From the NCBI GenBank assembly GCA_963699175.1, contig OY969418.1:6014001-6078000 (forward strand): a stretch of 64,000 nucleotides of DNA, in the 5' to 3' direction. Positions 1-9,347 of the stretch are shown piece by piece. Within the stretch, counting starts at the first letter, position 1. Every line of letters begins with the position of its first letter. The notes under the pieces were generated by a model, which saw only the letters and a program-made list of their open reading frames with translations, made no database searches and was not told where the DNA came from. The translations under genes and the position numbers were made by a program. The DNA comes from JACPYM01 sp963699175. Lineage in GTDB: Bacteria > Acidobacteriota > Blastocatellia > RBC074.

Positions 1-71
1 GATCGGATATTAGTTATAAGAAAGGGCGTGGTGTTTCCTTTTGGAGCGATACGGGCTTGTACGGGTAGTTT

Positions 72-845
72 TTACAAGGGGAGTTTCGCCAGTCCATGCC
101 GATAAGCGTAGATAGCCAATTCAAAACGATCACCGACATCCAGCTTGGAGAAGATTGAAGAGAGATGGTGGCGCACCGTAATCACGCTAATCGAGAGCCG
201 ATCAGCGATCTGCTGGTTACGCAAGCCCTCGCCAATCAAACCGATGACTTCGCGTTCACGTTCGGTCAATTGGGCGATACGCGCGGCCTCATCGGGTGTA
301 GACGGCTCGGCCTGATGTCGCCACAAATCAACCACCTCACGCTGCGGCTGGCTCAGGCGCACCTGTCCAACTCCGATGAATTCCAACGGCTGTCCGGCAC
401 GCACGCGCCATAGATCATTCAGCACGCGCGCCATCAACGCACCATCGAGCCAGACTTCACCGGCAAAGACTTTTCGAATGGCCCTGACCAAAGTTTCGGC
501 AGCTTCCATCTTGCGCACGATGCCTACGGCACCGCGCCCGACCGCTTGGTGGTGGATGTCCAGATCATAAACGCCGGTCAGCACGAGCACGCGCGCGTGT
601 GGCGCGACGGCCAGTAATTCGGGCAGGCAATCCAGCCCATGGCTTGCGCCCAGATCCAAATCGAGCAGGATAATGTCAGGTTGCTCACGCGCAGCCTGTG
701 CCACGGCGTCCTGGCAGTTGGCTGCCTCGCCCGCAACGGTCAAGCCTGTTTGGTTTTCCAGTAACAGGCGGAGTCCTTCTCTAACGATGACTTGATCATC
801 AACCAATAAGAGGCGAATAGATTGTGCGGCAATTGTGGCTAACAT
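72..845 (-). CDS. NarL/FixJ-type two-component response regulator
   Basis: A 257-residue transcriptional response regulator. The N-terminal receiver domain (about residues 10-125) has the acidic pair D16/D17, the phosphoacceptor D62 in LLDLDLG and the conserved K112. The C-terminal LuxR-type helix-turn-helix (about 190-250) begins LTEREREVIGLI and contains the recognition segment SVITVRHHLSSIF. The linker between the domains is about 60 residues, longer than usual. The open frame extends further upstream, but the ATG at 845 starts directly before the receiver fold and is the better start. It lies divergent from two hybrid histidine kinases, which are plausible partners although no pairing can be proved from sequence. 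Confidence 0.9.
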   Translation of the reverse strand: MLATIAAQSIRLLLVDDQVIVREGLRLLLENQTGLTVAGEAANCQDAVAQAAREQPDIILLDLDLGASHGLDCLPELLAVAPHARVLVLTGVYDLDIHHQAVGRGAVGIVRKMEAAETLVRAIRKVFAGEVWLDGALMARVLNDLWRVRAGQPLEFIGVGQVRLSQPQREVVDLWRHQAEPSTPDEAARIAQLTEREREVIGLIGEGLRNQQIADRLSISVITVRHHLSSIFSKLDVGDRFELAIYAYRHGLAKLPL

Positions 846-1754
846 GATTTTGACCGTTTTTCCGCAAGGCTTGACTGACAGAGTAGCACACCAGCCAACG
901 CCAGAAACGGTTTGAGGGACACGTTGCTGTGCATTTCTATCGCCATCCCATAGTTCCACCAATCTCTCGCCGACACCACACCAATGCTTCTAGAGAACAG
1001 ACCTCACCCTGCATTGCAAAAAATCAGATTGAAAATGAACTTGCTCGTGAAGGAACCCTAAGCTTACGACAGAAAGACAGCCCCGCGTATGCACCATAAA
1101 AATCGGGCGGGTACGCTTGGGGGAACGAAGTGCCGTCAATTCGTCTCGCTTGAATTGAACGTTTGCTGATTGGTCTTGCGTCGGAAATTCTGTCGCGCTC
1201 GATTGTCTGTTTAAGACGGCTACAGGTATAGCTTCTAAATGCCTGATCGTCAAGACTGTTCACACTAGGTCTGGGTCTAACCGCTAAAAATAACAGACTC
1301 GCAGTGTCAGGCACGAAGTGATGACCATGCGTAAGAATTGCCAGCCAACCTGGCTTGATTTCGATTAGAGTCGAGAGATGCTTTACGAAACACCCCTACT
1401 ATTGAGAGGTTGAGTCATACTCAAGGCGGATTCTTGGCTTGCGCCGATAGTCCTGAAGAGCTTACAATCCGCGCCCAGGTAGATCGGTGCTCAATAGTTC
1501 CACAGTCCCAAAATCCAGCAGCACATTTGTCAATTATGTTGTTTTAGTTGGTTCATCATCAATATGTCGCTACAAGTTACTGTGTGCTATGTAATGAATG
1601 CGACGAAATGCTCAGCATGTATGGAGCTAATTTGATCGGGCAGACCAACAAAAAAACTTGGCAGAATGGTTGTGGGATTACGCACGGCGAACACCAGTTC
1701 TCCGCTACCGGGCAGCCAGCCGATTCACTGGAAGTACGCAGTAAGAAAGAAAAC
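846..1754. other. Long divergent intergenic region
   Basis: About 900 bp between the divergent response regulator and the first hybrid kinase. It must hold both promoters. I see short open frames on the minus strand but no conserved-looking protein, RBS or codon pattern, and no clear inverted repeat or RNA gene. The kinase frame is open upstream to 1548, but that segment does not look like protein sequence. Confidence 0.5.
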
Positions 1755-4700
1755 ATGAACGGTAAACAAGCGAAGGCCCTGTTAATTGAAGATGATCCGC
1801 TTTATGCCCAGGCCATTCGCGGATTGTTCATGGCCAAAGGCGTAGCCTTCGAGCTGGAGTGGGCCAGTAGTCTAGCTGCCGGATTGGCACGGTTGGCGCA
1901 GAATGAGATTGACATCGTACTGCTCGACTTGGCCCTGCCTGACAGTGAGGGGTTGGAGACCTTCAACCGCATCCATCGTTCCGTCCCTGATCTGCCGATC
2001 ATCGTCTTGACCGTGACCAACAACGACGACCTCGCCATCCAGGCTATGCAGGCTGGCGCGCAGGATTATCTGGTCAAAGGCGAGATCAACCGTCACCTGT
2101 TGCAACGCGCTATGCGTTACGCCATTGAGCGCCAGCACGGCGAATCAGCCCTGCGCGAAAGCCAACGATTGATTCAAGAAATTGCCGACGTCACGCCAGA
2201 GATTATCGTTATCTACGATCTGGACGAGCAGCGCAGTGTTTACGTCAATCGCCAACTCTCGAACATTCTCGGTTACACCACCGGACAGCTCACAGAACTC
2301 AAGCCAAAAGACTGGGTTGTGCCTGATGACTATCCACATTTGGAAGAGTTGTTCAAACGCTTGCGTGGCAGCGCCGATGGCGAGGTGTTGGAGCTTGAAT
2401 ATCGTGCTCGGCACGCGCAAGGCGGCGTCCGCTGGTTGCACAGCGAGCTAACGGTTTTTGCCCGGCACGAAGCTGGTGAGGCGCGCCAAGTTCTCATCAC
2501 TTCGCACGATGTCACTCATCGGCGGCGCGCCGAAGAGGCGTTGCGCCAGAGCGAAGAACGCTACCGCGATCTGGTCGAAAACAGTGGCTTGCTGATCGGC
2601 ACACACGATGTGGAAGGCCGCTTCCTGAACGTCAATCAGCCCACTTGGAAGTTCTTTGGCGTCGGCAGCGCGCAGGAATTGGAAGGGCGTCGCATCAGCG
2701 ATTTACTGCCCTCCTCAGCCCGCGCTAGGTTTGATGAGTATCTGCAACGCGTCGTCAAGGAAGGCAGCGCCCAGGGCGTAATCCGCGTCCAGCTCGCCAA
2801 TAATGAAGAACGGCTGCTCGAATACGATAATTCACTGCGGCAAGATGTGCAGGGCCGGATTGTCATTCGCTACATTGCCCGCGACGTGACCGAGCGCCAA
2901 CAGTCCGAACGCAAAATCCGCGAAAGCGAAGAGCGCTTCCGGCTGATCGCCGAAAAATCCACCGATATGATCGGGCGCTACTCGGTTACGGGCGACACCC
3001 TCTACGTCTCGCCCGCCATCACGCGCATTTTGGGTTACGAGCCGGAAGAGTGTACGGGACGCTCGTTCTACGAATTCTTCCACGCCGAAGATGTCGAGAC
3101 GGTGCGGCGCGCGCACACTTCGCTGCTCGAAAGCCCCGCCACGCAGAATGTGACCTATCGCTGCCGCCACAAAGACGGCCATTACGTCTGGTGCGAGAGC
3201 AACGCGCGGCTGATCCGTCAACCGAGCAATGGGAGCAATGGAAAAAAGGCGAACGCTCCGCAGGAGATTCTCGCCATCACGCGCGATGTCTCCGAGCGCC
3301 AGCAGGCTGACGAAGCACTGCGCGAGAGTGAAGAGCGTTATCGCGACTTGTTCGAGAATGCCAACGACATCGTTTTCACTACTGATCTTGAAGGCAATTT
3401 CACTTCGTTCAACAAAGCAGGCGAGCTCATTACCGGTTACACGCGTGCAGAGGTAGTGGAGCAGGGCACGCTGGAATCATTCACGCAAAGCTTCCGCAAG
3501 GCAGTGCTCGAAATGCTGGAAAACAGAACCTCCGGCAAATCGAAGACGCGCTATGAACTTGCGCTGACTTCCAAAGAAAAACAAGAACTGATTCTTGAAC
3601 TCAGCGTCCGGCTGATTACCAAATCGGGCAAGCCTGTTGGCGTGCAGGCCATTGCGCGCGACATTACCGAACGCAAACGCGCCGACGAAGAACGCGCCAA
3701 GCTCGTTAAACAACTCGAAGCCGAACGCACGCTCTTACAGGCCGTGCTGCGGCAGATGCCGGCGGGTGTGCTGATCGCCGAAGCGCCGTCGGGCCAGGTG
3801 ATTTTGGTCAACGAACAGGCAGCGAAGATTATGCGCCGTCCAGTTAACGATCTGCGCAACGGCGTTAAATTCGAGGCCTTTCGTCTCGAAGGCAAACGTT
3901 ACAAGGTTGACGAATGGCCGCTCACGCGCGCGATCAAAGAGGGCGAGACGGTCACGGCTGAGCAATTGCAAATCCGGCGCAGCGATGGCGCATTGATTAC
4001 ACTGCAAGTCGAAGCTGCCCCGATTCGCAACCGGCGTGGGCGCATTGTCGCGGGCGTGATGGCTTTTAGCGACATCACCGAGCGCCGCCTGAGCGAAGAG
4101 CAGATTCGTGAACAGGCCGCGCTGCTCAACAGCGCGCAAGACGCCATTGCCGTACTTGATTTGGAAGGCCGTGTGCTCTTCTGGAATCACGGTGCGGAAC
4201 GGCTCTACGGTTGGGCTTCGGCGGAGGTCTTGAATCAACACTTGAGTGAAGTGCTCGATGCCGAGTCAGCGGCGCAGCAGAGCGCCGAGATGTTCCGTGA
4301 GTTGCTAGAGAAGGGCGGATGGAGCGGCGAGTTGCGTCAACACACCAAAGACAAACGCGAGATCATCGTCGAAAGCCGCTGGACGTTGGTGCGTGATGAC
4401 TCTTACAAGCCGAAATCTGTGCTCGTCATTAACACTGACCTGACCAGCCGCAAACAGCTTGAATCGCAGGTGCTACGCATGCAGCGCTTGGAGAGCATCG
4501 GCTCGCTCGCTTCGGGCATCGCACACGATTTGAACAACGCGCTCGCGCCGATCCTGATGGCATTGCACACACTGCAACAGCGCTTCACCGATCCGAACAG
4601 CCAGCACTGGCTCTCGCTCATCCGCAAGAGCGCCGAGCGCAGTCGCGATCTAGTGGATCAGGTCTTGACCTTTGCGCGCGGCGCGAGTGGCGCGCGTCTG

Positions 4701-5609
4701 CCGCTTGAACTCAACGAATTGCTGCTTGATCTCGCTACCATTCTCAAAGAAACCTTGCCGAAGAACATTAAGCTTGAGGTCAGCGTGCCCGATGACCTCT
4801 GGCCGATTGTCGGCGACAAGACGCAGGTTCATCAGGTCTTGATGAATCTCTGCCTCAACGCGCGTGACGCTATGCCGCAGGGCGGTCAGCTCAGCATCAA
4901 GGCTGAAAACGTGCAACTCAAACAGCAAGACATCTGGACGCACGAGGGCGTCAAGCCTGGCCCGTTCGTGCGCCTTACTATCGCCGACACCGGCACGGGC
5001 ATGCCGCCCGAAGTGCTTGACCGCATCTTCGAACCGTTCTTCACCACCAAAGAACAGGGCAAAGGCTCCGGACTGGGTCTCTCCACCTCTTCCGGCATCG
5101 TGCGTGGTCACGGCGGGTTTATCGAAGTCAAAAGCGAACTCAGCAAAGGCTCGCGCTTCACCGTTTGCTTGCCGGCGGACGAAGACGCGCTCGACTGGCC
5201 CGCCGAGCCTGAGAAAGAAGAAGAGCAGGGCGATTTAATCCTGGTGGTGGATGATGAGCCGACACTGCTCGAAGTGACGCAGGCGACTTTGGAGACGGCT
5301 GGCTACCGCGTGCTGGCGGTGAGTAATGGGCAGGAAGCTTTGGCGGTTTATCGTGAGCAGCACAAAAAGATCAAAGCCGTGTTGACCGATATGGCGATGC
5401 CCGGCATGGACGGCTTGGCCGCGAGTCAGGCGATGCAGGCCATCAACCCAGAGGTCAAGATCATCGCGACCAGCGGCCTGCGTTCACAGCAGAATATCGA
5501 AGATGCCAAGCGTACCGGCGTGCAGGCGGTTTTGTGGAAGCCTTACACAGCGGACGAGTTATTGGACAAGCTGGCGGAAGTATTACAGCAAGCAACGACC
5601 GCAAAATAG
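1755..5609 (+). CDS. Hybrid sensor histidine kinase with six PAS domains and two receivers
   Basis: A 1284-residue, apparently soluble hybrid kinase with no membrane helix. The order is an N-terminal receiver (about 5-120), then six PAS-type modules starting near residues 134, 268, 393, 527, 659 and 787 (several followed by the PAC-like motif DVTERxxxE), then a dimerisation/phosphoacceptor segment with H924 in GIAHDLNN. The ATPase domain follows, with N-box NLCLNARDAM and G-boxes DTGTGMP and GSGLGLS. A C-terminal receiver has D1212 in LTDMAMPGMDG. The ATG at 1755 was chosen because it follows an AGAAAGA-like RBS and starts directly before the receiver; the open frame reaches 1548. A close paralogue follows. 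The two receivers suggest a phosphorelay feeding a separate output protein. Confidence 0.9.
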   Translation: MNGKQAKALLIEDDPLYAQAIRGLFMAKGVAFELEWASSLAAGLARLAQNEIDIVLLDLALPDSEGLETFNRIHRSVPDLPIIVLTVTNNDDLAIQAMQAGAQDYLVKGEINRHLLQRAMRYAIERQHGESALRESQRLIQEIADVTPEIIVIYDLDEQRSVYVNRQLSNILGYTTGQLTELKPKDWVVPDDYPHLEELFKRLRGSADGEVLELEYRARHAQGGVRWLHSELTVFARHEAGEARQVLITSHDVTHRRRAEEALRQSEERYRDLVENSGLLIGTHDVEGRFLNVNQPTWKFFGVGSAQELEGRRISDLLPSSARARFDEYLQRVVKEGSAQGVIRVQLANNEERLLEYDNSLRQDVQGRIVIRYIARDVTERQQSERKIRESEERFRLIAEKSTDMIGRYSVTGDTLYVSPAITRILGYEPEECTGRSFYEFFHAEDVETVRRAHTSLLESPATQNVTYRCRHKDGHYVWCESNARLIRQPSNGSNGKKANAPQEILAITRDVSERQQADEALRESEERYRDLFENANDIVFTTDLEGNFTSFNKAGELITGYTRAEVVEQGTLESFTQSFRKAVLEMLENRTSGKSKTRYELALTSKEKQELILELSVRLITKSGKPVGVQAIARDITERKRADEERAKLVKQLEAERTLLQAVLRQMPAGVLIAEAPSGQVILVNEQAAKIMRRPVNDLRNGVKFEAFRLEGKRYKVDEWPLTRAIKEGETVTAEQLQIRRSDGALITLQVEAAPIRNRRGRIVAGVMAFSDITERRLSEEQIREQAALLNSAQDAIAVLDLEGRVLFWNHGAERLYGWASAEVLNQHLSEVLDAESAAQQSAEMFRELLEKGGWSGELRQHTKDKREIIVESRWTLVRDDSYKPKSVLVINTDLTSRKQLESQVLRMQRLESIGSLASGIAHDLNNALAPILMALHTLQQRFTDPNSQHWLSLIRKSAERSRDLVDQVLTFARGASGARLPLELNELLLDLATILKETLPKNIKLEVSVPDDLWPIVGDKTQVHQVLMNLCLNARDAMPQGGQLSIKAENVQLKQQDIWTHEGVKPGPFVRLTIADTGTGMPPEVLDRIFEPFFTTKEQGKGSGLGLSTSSGIVRGHGGFIEVKSELSKGSRFTVCLPADEDALDWPAEPEKEEEQGDLILVVDDEPTLLEVTQATLETAGYRVLAVSNGQEALAVYREQHKKIKAVLTDMAMPGMDGLAASQAMQAINPEVKIIATSGLRSQQNIEDAKRTGVQAVLWKPYTADELLDKLAEVLQQATTAK

Positions 5610-6003
5610 AGCGCCCCGGAATTGCAAATTTGAGTGCTGAGATTGGCAATTGCTGGCCGCCGTTCGACAAAGAATCTGCTTGCGTGGCTGTAGCGAACTT
5701 CCTACAATCGCCACGCCACGAGTTAGTCAACCGGCATCCCTGAAAAGCCCCGAATCATTCACTGGATTCGTCATTGAGGCAATCTTTCGCGCAAGCGAAT
5801 ATGGCTTGGCGCTGGCAAAAAGCCAGGCGCAACTAACGAAGCCAAAGCCTGGCCCCTATCAACATCGTTGCCCGCGCGATTTTTCAATGACACGGTGCTG
5901 CCCGCGCTTTGGCTGTGCGTTGCAGAACGAGTTGTTATCGTTATTTGAATTTATACCGCAGAAATTTATTTGAACTGGTGCCGCAAAGAGAACAGGTGCA
6001 ACG
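5610..6003. other. Spacer between paralogous kinases
   Basis: About 390 bp with no credible gene. One imperfect hairpin of the form TTGGCGCTGGC/GCCAGGCGCAA lies near 5807-5832; otherwise I see nothing interpretable. Confidence 0.4.
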
Positions 6004-8412
6004 ATGGCAAAGAAGGTTTTGGTGATTGAAGGCGATGCGCTCCACGATCAGGTGATCGCCGGGTTGGCGCAGGCGAATGACAGCGCCTTCGAATTTGAAT
6101 TTGCGGAGCGTCTTTCCGCCGGGCTGGCGCGCTTGGATCAGGGCGGCATTGATGTCGTGCTGCTCGATCTGGCGCTGCCCGAAGTGGAAGACCTGGTCAT
6201 ACTGATCAAATCGCAGCAACGCCAGGCGGCCTTGCCGATCATCGTACTGGTGGGCACTGGCAATCAGGAAACGCTCTTGCGCACTCTGCAAGCGGGCGCG
6301 TGCGATTGTTTGCCCAAGACCGGGCTGGATCGGCAAACGCTGCAACGCGCGTTGCAAGCGGCGGTCAGCAACGGGCGCGAACAACGCTTTATTCAGCCAG
6401 TCCGGTTGAATGGCACAAACGGCAACGGCGGTCAACACAAGGCCGCCACTAGCAATGGTGAGGGTGATATGGTGTTGAGAGAGTCGAAAGATCAAAGTGC
6501 GGCTGAACGAAAGAATCTGGAAACAGCCTTGCGCGAGAGCGAAGCGCGTTACCGCCTATTGGCCGACAATTCGACCGAGGTGATTATGCGATGCAGCCTG
6601 GACGGGCGTTGTCTATATCTTTCACCCTCTACCCAACGCATTCTCGGTTACGAGCCTGCCGAGCAACTCAATCGGCCCTTTTATCAATTCGTTCATCACG
6701 ATGACTGGCAAAAAGTCGAACGCGTCACCCAGCATTTGCTGACCGGTGCGACCAGCTACACCGTGATCTATCGCTTCCGCCACAAGGATGGCCATTATCT
6801 CTGGCTTGAAACCGAGGCGCGCTTGCTGCGCCACCCGCAGACGCGCGAGCCGCTGGAACTGATTGCCGTCACGCGCGACATCAGCAAACACCGCCGCACT
6901 GAAGCGCAACTGCGCCAACAGGCCGCGCTGCTCGACAACGCGCGCGACGCCATCCTGGTCACAGACCTGGACGACCGCGTCTTGCTTTGGTGCAAAGGCG
7001 CCGAGCGCATCTACGGCTGGACGGCTTCACAGGCAAAGGGCAAGACCTTGCGCGAGCTGTTCTATCCTGAAGGCTCGCCCAAATTCGACCAGGCGCGTGG
7101 CAAAGCGTTGGAGCACGGCGAATGGTCGGGCGAAACCAAACAGCGCACCAAAGAAGGCCGCGAGATCACCGTCGAAGGCCGCTGGACGCTGGTGCGCGAC
7201 GATGCCGGACAGCCGCGCTCGTTTCTCGTCATCAATACAGACATCACCGACCGCAAACGCATCGAATCCCACCTGCTGCGCGCGCAACGCATGGACAGCA
7301 TCGGCGCGCTCGCTTCCGGCATCGCACACGACCTCAACAACGTGCTTGCGCCGATCCTGATGGCCTTGCGCCCGCTGCAACAGAAATTCACCGACGACAA
7401 CAGCCAACGCTGGCTCTCGCTGATTCAAAAGAGCGCCGAGCGCGGCAAAGACCTCATTAGCCAAGTGCTCACCTTTGCCAAAGGCACAACGGGCGAGCAA
7501 GCGCCGCTGCAACTCGCGCAACTCGTCAAAGACATCACGCGGATTTTGAAGGAGACCTTGCCGCGCAACATCGAGCTCGAAAGCGCGCTGCAAGACGATC
7601 AGTCCTACGTCATTGGTGATAAGACGCAGTTGCACCAGATGCTGATGAACCTCTGTCTCAACGCCCGCGACGCCATGCCGCAAGGAGGCAAGCTACGCAT
7701 CGAACTCGAAAGCTTGCTGCTCACTGAACAAGATGTGCCGACTCAAGCCGGCGCAACCCCGGGCCGCTTCATCCGCGTCACCGTTACCGACAGCGGCATC
7801 GGCATTCCGCAAGATTTGATTGACCGCATCTTCGACCCGTTTTTCACCACCAAAGAACACGGTAAAGGCACCGGGCTGGGCCTGTCCATCGCCATGGGCA
7901 TCGTGCGCAGCCACGGCGGCTTTGTTGACGTGAGCAGCGAGGTCAACAAAGGCACGCAGTTCCGCGTCTACCTCCCGGCGAGCGACGCGCTGGCCGAAGC
8001 TGAGGACGAAGACGTGGTGGATATTCTAGTTCCCGGCCACGGCGAATTGATCTTGGTAGTAGATGACGAAGAAGGCATCCGTGACGTGGTCGAAGCCACC
8101 CTCGAAGCCTCCGGCTATCGCGTGCTCAAAGCGGAAGACGGCGAAGTGGCTTTGCAGCTTTACGAACAACACAAGGATGATATTCGCGTCGTGCTGACCG
8201 ACTTGATGATGCCCAAGAAAGACGGCGTCACGGCGATTCGTGAGATGCGCGCGCTCAACCCGCAGGTCAAAGTCATCGTCACCACCGGCGTCAAGCTCTC
8301 CGGCCAATACACCGAAGCGGCCAAAGTCGGCTTCGGTGTCTTTTTGGCCAAGCCCTACACCGCCGATGAATTGCTGGCGGCGTTGGATCAGGTCTTGCGA
8401 AAAGAGTCTTAA
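6004..8412 (+). CDS. Hybrid sensor histidine kinase with two PAS domains and two receivers
   Basis: An 802-residue paralogue of the preceding kinase with fewer sensory modules. The N-terminal receiver (1-120) keeps the phosphoacceptor D55 in VVLLDLALPE and a KT pair, but the acidic metal-binding pair is altered to EGD, so its phosphorylation is uncertain. PAS modules begin near residues 180 and 307. The kinase core has H442 in GIAHDLNNVL, N-box NLCLNARDAM and GTGLGLS. The C-terminal receiver has D733 in LTDLMMPKKDG. The two kinases share closely similar stretches across the last PAS and the catalytic core, which suggests gene duplication with gain or loss of PAS units. Confidence 0.9.
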   Translation: MAKKVLVIEGDALHDQVIAGLAQANDSAFEFEFAERLSAGLARLDQGGIDVVLLDLALPEVEDLVILIKSQQRQAALPIIVLVGTGNQETLLRTLQAGACDCLPKTGLDRQTLQRALQAAVSNGREQRFIQPVRLNGTNGNGGQHKAATSNGEGDMVLRESKDQSAAERKNLETALRESEARYRLLADNSTEVIMRCSLDGRCLYLSPSTQRILGYEPAEQLNRPFYQFVHHDDWQKVERVTQHLLTGATSYTVIYRFRHKDGHYLWLETEARLLRHPQTREPLELIAVTRDISKHRRTEAQLRQQAALLDNARDAILVTDLDDRVLLWCKGAERIYGWTASQAKGKTLRELFYPEGSPKFDQARGKALEHGEWSGETKQRTKEGREITVEGRWTLVRDDAGQPRSFLVINTDITDRKRIESHLLRAQRMDSIGALASGIAHDLNNVLAPILMALRPLQQKFTDDNSQRWLSLIQKSAERGKDLISQVLTFAKGTTGEQAPLQLAQLVKDITRILKETLPRNIELESALQDDQSYVIGDKTQLHQMLMNLCLNARDAMPQGGKLRIELESLLLTEQDVPTQAGATPGRFIRVTVTDSGIGIPQDLIDRIFDPFFTTKEHGKGTGLGLSIAMGIVRSHGGFVDVSSEVNKGTQFRVYLPASDALAEAEDEDVVDILVPGHGELILVVDDEEGIRDVVEATLEASGYRVLKAEDGEVALQLYEQHKDDIRVVLTDLMMPKKDGVTAIREMRALNPQVKVIVTTGVKLSGQYTEAAKVGFGVFLAKPYTADELLAALDQVLRKES

Positions 8413-8431
8413 ACAGCTTGCCATTTGCATA

Positions 8432-8473
8432 GAGTGTCAGAAGCCCTTGCTCGCGCGTGGGCTTCTGACACTC
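8432..8473 (+). terminator. Perfect 15-bp hairpin after the second kinase
   Basis: Arms 8432-8446 and 8459-8473 are perfect inverted copies with a 12-nt loop, starting 19 bp after the kinase stop. There is no T-tract, so it may act as a transcript-end stabiliser or a Rho-assisted terminator. Confidence 0.6.
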
Positions 8474-8481
8474 GAAATGAT

Positions 8482-8510
8482 TTGCTCGTCCCGCCAACGT
8501 CGGCTATCCT
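8482..8510 (+). promoter_or_regulatory. Candidate sigma70-type promoter for the glycosyltransferase
   Basis: TTGCTC (8482-8487), a 17-bp spacer and TATCCT (8505-8510) lie just after the hairpin and about 40 bp before the ATG. A similar TTGACC-17-TATCTT arrangement occurs before efp in this window. Confidence 0.4.
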
Positions 8511-8551
8511 CTCGCCTTCATTTTGCCCCTATCCAGTGAAAGACACCTGTT

Positions 8552-9259
8552 ATGCAGAATCCACCATTACTGACAATCCTGATGCCCGTGTATAACGAGG
8601 CGAAGACGATCCACGAAATTATCAAACGAGTCGAAGCCGCGCAGATCGGCGATGTGCGCAAAGAGTTAATCATCGTTGATGACGGTTCAAAAGACGGCAC
8701 GCGCGAAGTCTTGCGCGAGTTAAGTCAGAACTCGCCGCATCGGTTCTATTTTCACGGCCAGAACATGGGCAAAGGCGCTGCGTTGCGCACGGCCCTTCAT
8801 TACGCCAACGGCGACATTATTCTGGTTCAAGACGCCGATCTCGAATACGACCCGGCGGAATATGCTGAGTTGATCAAGCCCGTGCTCGAAGGGCGAGCCG
8901 ACGTGGTCTATGGCTCGCGTCTAACAGGCGGGAAAGTGGCGCGCGCCTTCAATTTCTGGCACTACATCGGCAACAAGTTGCTGACTTTCATCACGAACCT
9001 GCTCTACAACGCGATCCTCTCGGACATGGAGACCTGCTACAAAGTCTTCCGCGCTGACGTCATCAAAAACATCCAGATCAAATCGAACCGCTTCGACTTC
9101 GAGCCGGAGATCACGGCCAAAGTGCTCAAGCGCAGGTACAAGCTCTACGAAATGCCGATCTCGTATTACGGGCGCGATTTCAGCGAAGGCAAGAAGATCA
9201 CTTGGCGCGACGGCTTTGCTGCGATTTGGGCCTTGGTGAAGTATCGGTTTATTGATTGA
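8552..9259 (+). CDS. Family 2 glycosyltransferase, polyprenyl-phosphate type
   Basis: A 235-residue GT-A fold glycosyltransferase of the DPM1/polyprenyl-phosphate sugar transferase type. It has the nucleotide-sugar motif VDDGSKDGT near residue 48 and the metal-binding QDADLEYDP near residue 91, and lacks the C-terminal membrane segments found in some relatives. The family transfers a sugar from a nucleotide donor to a lipid-phosphate carrier on the cytoplasmic face of the membrane. The next gene is a large YfhO-like membrane protein, a common context for enzymes that use lipid-linked sugars. Donor and acceptor cannot be read from the sequence. Confidence 0.85.
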   Translation: MQNPPLLTILMPVYNEAKTIHEIIKRVEAAQIGDVRKELIIVDDGSKDGTREVLRELSQNSPHRFYFHGQNMGKGAALRTALHYANGDIILVQDADLEYDPAEYAELIKPVLEGRADVVYGSRLTGGKVARAFNFWHYIGNKLLTFITNLLYNAILSDMETCYKVFRADVIKNIQIKSNRFDFEPEITAKVLKRRYKLYEMPISYYGRDFSEGKKITWRDGFAAIWALVKYRFID

Positions 9260-9265
9260 GGCAGA

Positions 9266-9296
9266 TGTGCGACATGCTTGCTGAGCTTGTCGCACA
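9266..9296. repeat. Palindrome related to the dispersed repeat family
   Basis: TGTGCGACA and TGTCGCACA arms enclose GCTTGCTGAGC. The right arm shares GAGCTTGTCG with the repeats near 16959, 35980, 46683 and 50198. It sits just after the glycosyltransferase stop. Confidence 0.5.
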
Positions 9297-9347
9297 ATAA
9301 CTATCCCGGCGGCTCTTCCAACACGCAACAAAGTCTGAAGAACTCTG

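Noticed and set aside
990..1314. Two overlapping minus-strand ORFs of 87 and 96 residues upstream of the first kinase
   Set aside because: No recognisable domain, no RBS, amino-acid composition like random translation, and they overlap each other in different frames.
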